Assembly: GCA_026936325.1 (NCBI GenBank)
Contig: JAPTHN010000006.1
Coordinates: 30,707,296-30,771,295, forward strand
Direction of reading: 5' to 3'
From: Platynereis dumerilii
Taxonomy: Eukaryota > Annelida > Polychaeta > Phyllodocida > Nereididae
Length of the DNA: 64,000 bases
The notes beneath the pieces are model-generated. The model had not been told where the DNA came from. It ran no database searches and saw only the letters and a program-made list of their open reading frames with translations. A program made the position numbers and the translations under genes. Positions 55,312-64,000 of the stretch are shown here, piece after piece; positions within the stretch are counted from its first letter, which is position 1, and every line of letters begins with the position of its first letter.

Positions 55312-58300
55312 CGAGGGGCGTTCAGAAAGTTCGAGGCTTTTTTTCGTATGGATACTTATTTTCAATCTAGAACTATGAATTCTTCACAGGATAAAATTCA
55401 GCAAATTTGGAATGGATTTCCAAAATTTTGGACAATTTGGATATTTTTAAGTCATTCTGTGGTTGCCATGGAAACTGAAAGTTCTTGGGGCAGGTAACAC
55501 TGAAACCAAGAATGCCAAGAAATTGTGACTGTGAGAGACTTCTCTCTGTCACTTGTATTAGTGAGATTGACAATATTTGACACACAACATATGGTATTAG
55601 CTTCTAAATATGCTTTCAAGCACACCAAATGTGTGTATTCTTACACTGAACCCATGTAGGAAAGCACTCTTGCATGCCAGATTTGGCGAGGGAAATTCAG
55701 GAGGCAAAGGTGTGTTTCCCTGACTACATAAGGACTTGTGAAAGCATGGATTCACTACTGTGAACAAGAGACCAAAATGAACAGCATTATCCAATTACAA
55801 TCCTAGCTATTCCTGTGACATGCTGCTTTACATAAGTCCTGGTTTTCCCTTACTTTAGTCCATGGAGGCTATAGTTTCAGGCACTGGAGAAGAAAAAGTT
55901 TTGGATGACCGAAATTCTTTCACAGAACTTTGTTTGGAGGACGTAAAGGAACACTTACTTCAACACTGTGTACCGTTTGCTCTATGCGAAGCGACCCAGT
56001 TAAGGCTTGGGTTTCGCTTCAGTCAACGCTTTAGACAGTTTAACAGATGTTTTTTGTGCCTTAAGTGAAACTACATCTTTCAGGCAAATTCAATCAAATG
56101 TTAATATAGCCAGTATGCTAGATTATATTCTCACCTATACAGTGCATATTTTTATATATCAAAATATTTTTTGTTGTCAAAGATTACGTGATTCTAATAA
56201 GAGGGACATTGGAACAACTGGACTATTTTGTGTGTTTTTTGATAAAATTGGGTACTTATACTATGTTTGAGACTGAATTATTCTCCAATGTGCTTTACTA
56301 TGCTGGTATGGATATATTTGTAATGTATCTGGAAGCTTGCTATGAAAAAAATCTGCTGAAACATAGTGTTTTAGTTTAGGTTTGGCTTAGAACTTACGGG
56401 TTTGGCCTTTTGAACGCAGGTCTTGTAAATATGTAGGGGTTTCATACTTACAATTTTTTGGTTTGGCGTGCTTATATAACAGACCTCTTTTGTTGCATTC
56501 AGTAACCGATAATTCAAGAGGAAGGAAAATAGCAATTTTGAAATGATTTTATTTTAAGTTCGTATGAAGTCTGAAAGGTAAACCTAGTCTATGCATGTAC
56601 ATGTAAAGTATCCTTTTGTACTATTGACTGAAGTAATCAGCTGACCAGGCCTGCCAAAACTGGTTGAGAGTTGAGAGGGAATTGTGAATGTGGACTTCGT
56701 ATAAAAGGTAAAGAGCAATTGATATAGTTTTGATAGACATACACAATTGAAAATGAAAAGCAACTTGTCTATAGTCTGATTATTGATACCTTCAATTGCT
56801 GTTAGAGCAGTAAGGCTATGTGCTTCGATTGACCCAAGATGGCAATATAGCCATGTGCATTAGGCTGGAATTTGGCTGAATTTTAACTAAAATTTATTCG
56901 TCCTGACCTTATTTGTAGCAATAGAGCATTGTGTTCCTCAACATCTAAATTATATATCTAGCCTTTTAAATTTTATTTCTAGCTCAGTTATAACTGAAAT
57001 TATAGCAATTCATGAATTCATATTTTTCTCGCAAATTCGCAACAATTTCGCAAATTTCCTTTGTGAAGTTAAATGATAATAATTCATCAGACCAGACAGA
57101 CAGTCTCCATTCTTTACCCCCACCCCCTGCTCCCTTTGTTTGTCTTAGGGGGTGTCCAAATAATAACTGCAATTATGGACAGATGGCACTTTGGTATAGA
57201 GATCACTACAGATCACTACAGATCGATTTTTGTCATCTCAGATCAATCCAGATCACTTATTATAGGGATAGATTTGTATCACTACAGATCGATATATTGA
57301 GCCATTTTAAGATGGTTGTACTGTATTTCGATTATCCTAAGGTATCTGGTGATATAGTAATACATGTTTCAAATGCGAATTGATACAGCGATGACTGTAT
57401 GATTTCCAAATTTTACATGATAAACTGTAGCCTATACCCAAAGTTATGTGGTGGAAACTATGTTAATTGGCAAGGGTAAAAAGATTGACTGTACCACACA
57501 TGCAGATTTTATTTTGAGGTACAGGAAAAAACTGACAAATTCCGTTTTGTGCACATTTATGTTGTACTTGCTGGCGTGTAAAATTTTAGTCCACAAACTC
57601 TGCACTGATGTTCAGTTGCATTTCCACAGGCTTTTCCTCTTTCATGTCCATCCATCCAGCCAATGATTGAAAATGTTGGCCGCATCTAGCTATTTTGCAT
57701 TTGTACATATTGCTAAATGCAACAAAAGAGGTCAGGTATAGTGGCACGCCAAACCAAAAAATTATAAGTATGAAACCTCTACATATTAACAAGACCTGCG
57801 TTCAAAAAAGCCAAACCCGTAAGTTCTAAGCCAAACCTAAACTAAAACACTATGTTTCAGTAGAATTTTTTCATAGCAAGCTTCCGGATACATTACAAAT
57901 ATATCCATACCAGCATAGTGAAGCACATTGGAGAATATTTCAGTCTCAAACATAGCATAAGAACCCAATTTTATCAAAAAACGCACAAAATAGTCCAGTT
58001 GTTCCAAAGTCCCTCTTATTAGAATCACGTAATCTTTGACAACAAAAAATATTTTGATATATAAAAATATGCACTGTACAGGTGAGAATATAATCTAGCA
58101 TACTGGCTGTATTAGCATTCGATTGAATTTGCCTGAAAGATGTAGTTTCACTTAAGGCACAAAAAACATCTGTTAAACTGTCTTTAGACATCACCAAGAT
58201 ACTTTTACCATTGGAAAAGCTGGTATCTAACTGACAATTTTGCATGTTAGCGCCCGGTTAGGGATTAACTCTGTTTACAACAGCAAACAAACAATCAGAT

Positions 58301-58911
58301 AATTGTTTATTTTGCAAAAATTATAAGTTAAAATGTATAATAGAAGGAGCATATGATGTCTAAGTCAGTTAGACACCTCTTTGTCGGGTCCTAACATGCA
58401 TTTTTGTCAGTTAGATCCCTCCCTCCGGTCGGGATCTAACTGACAAAAATGCATGTTAGAACCCTCCAAATCGGTGTCTAACTAATACAAAGCGTTGACT
58501 GAAGCCAATCCCAAGCCTTAACTGGGTCGCTTCGAATAGAGCAAACGGTACACAGTGTCAATGGGTCAGGAGTATGAATCAATGCTTTTGGTGAGCTTGA
58601 GAGTATTTTTTAAGGCTAATATTATATTTCTTGTGTAAAATAGTGTCAATCTCACTAATGCAAGTGATAGAGAGAGGTCTCTCACAGCCAAAATCCATTG
58701 GCTTTAGTGGTTTCAGTATTATCTGCCCCAAGAAGCTGAACTTTCAGTTTCCATGGCAACCGCAGAATGACTTAAAAATGTCCAAATTGTCCAAAATTTT
58801 GGAAATCAATTCCAAATATGCTGAATTTTATCCTGTGAAAAATCCATAGTTCTAGATTGAAAATAGGTGTCCATATAAAAAAAAGCCCCAAACTTTCTGA
58901 ACGCCCCTCGT
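55312..58911. mobile_element. 3.6-kb TA-flanked foldback element
   Basis: CGAGGGGCGTTCAGAAAGTTCG at the left and its complement CTTTCTGAACGCCCCTCG at the right are flanked by TA on each side (55310-55311, 58912-58913), which suits Tc1/mariner-type insertion. Inverted similarity continues inward. A 63-codon stretch at 56188-56379 (+) is repeated at 57837-58028 (-) with seven differing residues. The GTTTAGGTTTGGCTTAGAACTTACGGGTTTGGC block at 56376 is mirrored at about 57800. Each arm is at least 1.2 kb, interrupted on the right by a hairpin repeat (58190-58490). No catalytic transposase was recognised. Confidence 0.8.
58345..58485. repeat. Hairpin inside the foldback element
   Basis: CTAACATGCATTTTTGTCAGTTAGATCCC and its complement flank a TCCCTCCGGTC loop, a stem of about 27 bp. 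Related fragments lie at 18860 and 43005. Confidence 0.75.
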
Positions 58912-58913
58912 AC

Positions 58914-60000
58914 AACAGAGGTTCGGGGCTAGCATGGATTTTCCGGGGAACGGGAGTTCGGAGTTACCGCTTTTTGGAAATAATTTATGTCAGGGTAATG
59001 GTGACAGTGATTATCTATTTCATTACAACATCCACCAAATAACCCCATCAAAATTATTTATTTCAATACTGGCTATACTACAAAAAAATTATTCATATAA
59101 AAAAAAAAGTTCAACCCCTTGGAGATCTGATGATTGACTTATAGTGCAGGAGTATGGTGGTCACATGGATGGTGGTCACATTAAGCAAGTCTCGGAGTTT
59201 TCAACATTTATTTCACAGAAATGGTGTCGATAATTGTTTTTTTTTTCAAGTGCATATAGTATGCTTAAATATTTGTTTATATTTCTAAATCAAACAATGC
59301 TGTGTTTCAAAATGCATCCCAGATAAATAGGACATTTTATTCTAAACCCTGAGCGCTTCCCTGATCCCGAACTGGATATCTGATTATACTATTGTTGGCC
59401 ATTAAGTTGGCCTATATGTTTGTCACATGATATTTTCCATATCACCTTTTGTATCGTACAAAAAAGAGCAACGGGTCAGCCCTGATGGTCACATATTGGC
59501 AAGCAGATACGAGATCCAGAGGCTGATATATGTCGCAGTCATGATACAAGGGCTGATACATGAGTGCCTGATAAATTATTTATATCATAATTGAACTGAT
59601 TCTACAAAAAGATCTATATATTTAAAGTGGTGAAAAAGTAAATTTTGGTGTTGAAGCCAAGCAAGGTCCACTGTAAAGGTATAGTTATCTTAACCCTTTG
59701 AAAGCCTCATCCAGTATCTTAGCCCAAATTGAATTTTCGGATGGATGCACTTTCATAAACTCCTTGATTTTCCAAATTTCACCCTGCACGGGGAAGAATA
59801 ATTCTATGGTGCAGCAACATTGTGACAACATTGTTGCAATGTTGGTGTAAATATTGTAGAATTGTATGATAAAAATTACACGGTCACCATAAGATACGAT
59901 GTTAGCATGCTATGTTGTGACAATGTTGTTGAAACATTGTGAAGAAATCTCTAGAAGGTTGTGTTGTGGCAACGTAATTTCCAGCCTACCTTTTTTACGT
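58914..60000. other. No gene seen
   Basis: AT-rich. Around 59810-59955 ACAACATTGT-type words recur (GCAACATTGTGACAACATTGTTGCAATGTTG), a small cluster of imperfect palindromes. Confidence 0.35.
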
Positions 60001-60004
60001 GTTG

Positions 60005-60395
60005 CTAATTGGCGGAGAGCTCTTCTATTGGCCGCATAGAAAGGTATGATTTAGAAATCATGCAATTTGAAAGAGAGTGGAGCAGACTCCTCACTATTTT
60101 CAGGGAGAATTTCCCTCTGCCCCAGTTTAAAACATCAAACCAAAAGTCATGGTTCATACCCTGGGAACCCACTTTAGTCCGAGCCCATTGGATTTTAAAT
60201 GGAGGCAGGTTGTATCCAGTATTCTGTGCTGGGGCAACTGAAAGACCCTGGGCATCCCTGAATTAATAGGGTATGTGCCAGACTCTCAGTCTTCTCATCT
60301 CATCATCATCATACGGCGGTCGCCTGCCTTGATATAGCCCACTAAGGTGCTGCAGAGGCGTAAAACACAAACAAACAAACAAACAAACAAGGTTC
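60005..60395 (+). mobile_element. Retroposon 3' end with (CAAA)n tail
   Basis: The body ends GCCCACTAAGGTGCTGCAGAGGCGTAAAACACAAACAAACAAACAAAC. The polar tandem tail marks a LINE or SINE end. An 85-codon frame at 60009 lies wholly inside it and is not believed to be a gene. Confidence 0.6.
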
Positions 60396-62140
60396 ATACA
60401 AACTGCATGCGTCATATCCTATTTAAGGACTGAATGGCATTACAGAAGAAGCAGACAAAGATTGTTCCTTGGGGCACTTAATTAGGTTTCTTAGCAAACA
60501 GAAGGAGATCATAAATTGTTGGTGGCTGACTCTAATTCACGATTCAGTTTGTTATCTCCACAGGTTCTGTCAAGAGTGAAATGTCTGTAAAACAAGATAA
60601 TTAAAGTGCAGTCCAATAAATTGTCTTAAAAGTAGAAAAAATTAGACATAATCAGAACATTGGTTGGTCATATAAACAAAAAAATTCAAATATCCAAGGC
60701 ACTTCAGTATTAATCAGACAAGTAAGGACTACTTCCAGTTAAGTTGCACTTGCTGGTCATAACAACTACTGATGTGTCCTCAGAGCAATTTGAGCAAGGT
60801 TACAATAGAGGCTGTTTGGTAAGTCTTGATCAAACGGTTATTTTTACATAACTTGCTTCAATGTTTGAATAGGATTCCTAATCATTTTGTTTGTCAGTCG
60901 CCAACAAGCAGTGCTCATAATTCTTTAAATGCCTTTTGACTGACAAAATACAATTTTCACACCAAGCAGCCCTTGCTTTACCCATAAATTATGAAAGTAA
61001 CGGTTCATCTTGAATGATGCTAGTCTAAAACAGTATGTTCATTGTTCACCTTCTTGTTGCTATAAAGTTCTTTGGGGTTGATATGCAGCATCAAATTTTA
61101 CCAAATCCTAATTAGATCTAGGCTACCTTATAACGTGACTGAGAAAAACAGTAAAATCAGCACTGCCAAAAGCAGTATATTTATGGACTGTTGACTTAAT
61201 TAGATTTCTTATAAAACATGAAGAGACTATAAACTGGCCTTCTCCACCAGATTATGTAGCTTGGCCAAGATTGCAGCAACCTCAACAACAAAATAGCAAA
61301 ATACAACAAGAAACGGAACATCATCAACGACAGCCGATTTTACAAATTTGTATATTAATCCACATTAAATTTACATGTAAACTGAACAAGACATCTGGCT
61401 GAAAAAAAAATTGGAGCAAACCTTGAGAAGAATATCGAGTGCACTAACTGGAATTGTTTTTTTTTTTTTAACCAGTACTAGCCAGTTATAAATAATTATC
61501 ATTTTTGGTTTGGACATTCACAGACTGCACAACTGTTAAAATATAAAGATGTAAAATAGACAGAAGATTCAGCAGAATATCTTCAGCTGCCGAAATGCAC
61601 GTACCACAATTATATGTTTTAAATAGTTTCTAAACTCAATCTGTATCACTGTAAAATTTGAAAACTGTGTTGAAGCAGTAATTTGAGCTGTCTGAGAATG
61701 TTAATAATTTTCAAGCTATGATAGCTCAATCCTATAAGTTGTCAAGGTATGATAGCTCAATGCTGTAAGTTGTCCAAACGAATCATAACATTAAGCTGTG
61801 AAAACATGAAAGCTTCAGTTGTTGCAGATAGCTTGACATCTCAGTCATGCCGCATATAGCGCCATCTATAACAAGCACTTCTCATAAGACTGCATTTAGT
61901 TTTAAATAATTATTTACTTACAAGAAAAAAGAACATTTGTATTACACTATCCCAGAGAAAAAATGAGTAACACACCACTTTAGCTGGTTACTTTTTTATT
62001 TTTATCTCTCTTAAATTAATTTGTAGGAGTAATTAGATGCATGCTTTCACACGTCAACCAACATTTCCAAGTCAGAGTGTGTTCAAATATAGGCTTCTAG
62101 CACTGTATACCAACTGATGGCTAGTTCTCACGGAGACGTA
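60396..62140. other. No gene seen
   Basis: AT-rich. Contains GAGGCTGTTTGGTAAGTCTTGATCAA at 60810, a weak match to 34345. A small direct repeat TATGATAGCTCAAT lies at 61720 and 61750. Confidence 0.35.
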
Positions 62141-62690
62141 ACAGAGGGTTTAAGCGACGGCGTTTCTTATATTTCCAGGAAAGGGCAAAGATTTGAGCAT
62201 GTTCGCCGTCAATTTTGGCTTTACGGCGCAACAGGAACAGCATGCGCCGTTTTAAGAGGTCTTTCTACGCAATTCCTAGAAATTTGACGATGCAGGAAAA
62301 AAAGATGCAACCGGTTGAATCTTTGCGAGGGAAGAAGTGGTGAAGCAAGAAGAAGCGTAAAAAGAAATCAGTGCGCGCCGCAGATTTTTAAAGTTGCGAC
62401 GCACAAAGAAGAGCTTCGACGCAGAAACAGCAGTGTAGCAGAAAGCTCTTGCTTCATGTCACATGTTTCAGACACGCGTCGCGGAAAGTCACATGTGCGA
62501 CGCACGTGAGAGGGTGCGCGCCGCGTCTTATGGACCCCCAATGCAGCAGACAGAGTGGCGCCTGAGTGCATGCGTTGTTCTATTTTTAGCATCAACCCTT
62601 TGTCTGCGTGTCACCCTCTTTTTGCGCAGCGGCTGGGGCAGCAGCAGCGAAGCAGGGGGGGCGAAGGAGGGGAAAAGAGGCAGTCCGCAC
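62140..62690 (+). promoter_or_regulatory. GC-rich upstream region with repeated GCGACGC and GTCACATGT sites
   Basis: Composition jumps from AT-rich to GC-rich at about 62140. TGCGACGCAC occurs at 62395-62404 and 62495-62504. GTCACATGT occurs at 62458-62466 and 62488-62496. Further GCGACGG, CGACGCAG and GCGTCGCGG words lie between. Placed just before a TATA promoter, these are candidate factor sites. Confidence 0.35.
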
Positions 62691-62692
62691 CC

Positions 62693-62738
62693 TGCATATA
62701 TATAGAGGGGGCCAGTTTAGAGCACCATACCCACTCAG
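62693..62738 (+). promoter_or_regulatory. TATA core promoter
   Basis: TGCATATATATAGAGGGGG (from 62693) is followed about 30-40 bases later by an initiator-like CACTCAGACC (62732-62741). This gives a leader of about 100 bases before the ATG at 62837. Confidence 0.55.
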
Positions 62739-62836
62739 ACCTTCGACCAGAACACACCTAGAATCCACGACACTATTATCAACTGCTACATTTGCTGCTA
62801 CTTTTGTTGCTACAATTGTACTTTTGCTGCTACAAC

Positions 62837-64000
62837 ATGGGACCAAAGAGGAGAAAGGGCACCGTCCTCACCAGGGCACCAACCAAGCTCAGCACCAGGT
62901 CAACACTTCACACTCCTGGGAGCACTCCAGTGACAACTCCAGCTACAACTCCAGCTGCAACTCCTCTCCATGAACCTTCAGATGCTGCAGTGACTGCCTT
63001 CTTCACAACAGCCATGGCAGACATCTCTCTACCTGGGCTCTACACCTCCACTACAGCTGGCAGCCAGACGAAGACCACCTCTTCAACCAGCAAAGCCACT
63101 GTCGTCAGCGAGACCATCTTCGAGGGCCGGCCAGAAGACAACACAACAGAAGAAGATTCATCTGTTGAATTGTTTGAAGAGGAAGGAGACAAGCCTGCTG
63201 ACAAGCCTTCCAAGTCTGCTGACAAGCCTGCTGCCAAGTCTGCTGACAAGCCTGCTGCCAAGCCTGCTGCCAAGCCTGCTGACAAGCCTGCTGACAAGCC
63301 TGCTGACAAGCCTGCTGCCAAGTCTTCCACGGGTCTTCCAGAGCCTACTGCCAAGTCTACTCCAAAGAAGACTCCAAAGAAGACTCCAAAGAAGACTCAT
63401 CAGACTCCAAAGAAGACTCAGACTCCGAAGAAGACTCCGAAGAAAACACAAGAGAGCCAGCCTGTTCTTGCTCTAGATAGAGTGACCATACATGAGGACA
63501 CCTTCGAGGAGGAAGAAGACTCTGCTGATGAGACCCCTGCAGCTGCTGAAGCCAAGTCCAAGGGCAAGAAGGGCAAAGGGAAGGCCCCCAAGAAAAACAT
63601 CAGGAACAACCTGGGCATCACATCTGACCAAGAAGACGACCTCATCAACTGGTTCAGAGAGCATCCTGTCCTCTACATGAAGGGCTCCAGAGGATACAAG
63701 GGCAACGAGAAGCTGCTGCTGGACACAGAAAAAGCCAAGGAGCTGGGACCCAAGTACACCTCCCAGGACATCTTCAACTGGAGGAAGACAGTCCGCACCC
63801 ACTACTCCAGACTCGTCAGGCCTGAAGCTTCAGGATCCGGCAGGAAGGAGACTCTGACAGACAGGGACCAGTACATCCTAACCAACTGTCGGTTCCTGAA
63901 GGACTCCATCGTCCACAAGCCAGGCAAGGAGCTGTCCGCCATCTCTCAACTGTCTGCCAACCGGCCAGCCTCAGACTCCGAGGACAGCTACAACCCTGAG
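62837..64000 (+). CDS. Lysine-rich repeat protein with MADF/Myb-SANT-like domain (3' end outside window)
   Basis: An open frame of 388 codons runs from ATG 62837 to the window edge with no stop. The N-terminus (MGPKRRKGTVLTRAPTKL) is basic, then Thr/Pro-rich. Residues about 115-160 are ADKPAAK repeats and about 170-205 are TPKKTPKK repeats, like histone-H1 tails. An acidic patch (EEEEDSADE) and KSKGKKGKGKAPKK follow. From about residue 265 a MADF-like helical domain reads DDLINWFREHPVLYMKG, YKGNEKLLLDTEKAKELG and DIFNWRKTVRTHYSRLVR; the aromatic/basic pattern fits DNA binding. Codons are strongly G/C-ending, unlike the receptor and GPCR genes. MADF proteins occur as host regulators and as accessory proteins of DNA transposons; which applies here is open. 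Confidence 0.75.
   Translation, partial: MGPKRRKGTVLTRAPTKLSTRSTLHTPGSTPVTTPATTPAATPLHEPSDAAVTAFFTTAMADISLPGLYTSTTAGSQTKTTSSTSKATVVSETIFEGRPEDNTTEEDSSVELFEEEGDKPADKPSKSADKPAAKSADKPAAKPAAKPADKPADKPADKPAAKSSTGLPEPTAKSTPKKTPKKTPKKTHQTPKKTQTPKKTPKKTQESQPVLALDRVTIHEDTFEEEEDSADETPAAAEAKSKGKKGKGKAPKKNIRNNLGITSDQEDDLINWFREHPVLYMKGSRGYKGNEKLLLDTEKAKELGPKYTSQDIFNWRKTVRTHYSRLVRPEASGSGRKETLTDRDQYILTNCRFLKDSIVHKPGKELSAISQLSANRPASDSEDSYNPE

Noticed and set aside
63040-63476. Long frames rich in Ser/Leu/Arg on both strands
   Set aside because: Shadow readings of the KP-repeat region of the gene starting at 62837.
1-64000. CRISPR arrays, rRNA, bacterial operons, retroviral or Polinton-like elements
   Set aside because: No spacer-repeat pattern, rRNA core, LTR pair, capsid or integrase signature was recognised on either strand.

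Overview
The window looks like nuclear DNA of an invertebrate deuterostome, most likely an ambulacrarian (hemichordate or echinoderm). It is AT-rich and intron-bearing, and it is dense in short inverted-repeat transposons, tRNA-derived SINEs and LINE tails. Its recognisable host genes are a natriuretic-peptide-type receptor guanylyl cyclase, an amidated neuropeptide precursor and a rhodopsin-class peptide GPCR. The species call is inference from gene types and repeat style only.

1-18.7 kb: a receptor guanylyl cyclase locus on the + strand. Three homologous ligand-binding-domain exons (window edge-838, 8232-9213, 11059-12055) stand in tandem. All end in the same phase-1 splice donor. Only one set of downstream exons follows (12468-18685), coding for the membrane span, pseudokinase, dimerisation helix and cyclase. 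The layout suggests alternative first exons that swap the receptor head on one shared signalling body. The cyclase domain keeps both metal-binding aspartates but lacks the residues that define guanine recognition and transition-state binding. A nearly full-length LINE (about 2.2-7.6 kb, - strand) sits between heads 1 and 2. Its ORF1 combines a PHD finger, an SGNH esterase, a NADAR domain and zinc knuckles, and is in the same frame as the endonuclease-RT ORF2. Introns hold SINEs and nested DNA transposons.

18.7-38 kb: mostly repeats. These include a 3.3 kb foldback element, a PIF/Harbinger-like MITE, a 74-bp minisatellite, a low-copy duplicated region (28-34.4 kb) split by a TTAA-flanked element, and a 1.9 kb TIR element. 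Embedded here is a small neuropeptide gene (23986-24240) with a TATA promoter and palindromic TGACCT/CATGTG sites upstream. Its product should release NGLFFamide- and NNLLFamide-ending peptides.

38-62 kb: an intronless peptide-type GPCR on the - strand (38865-40022), then long gene-poor DNA with MITEs, a palindromic Tc1-like element, a GCGGTGC-rich hAT-like stretch, and a 3.6 kb TA-flanked foldback element (55312-58911).

62.1-64 kb: an abrupt change to GC-rich sequence with a TATA promoter and an open frame from 62837 to the window edge. It encodes a lysine-rich repeat tail followed by a MADF/Myb-SANT-like domain, with codon use unlike the other genes. It may be a gene of a mobile element or a transferred segment.
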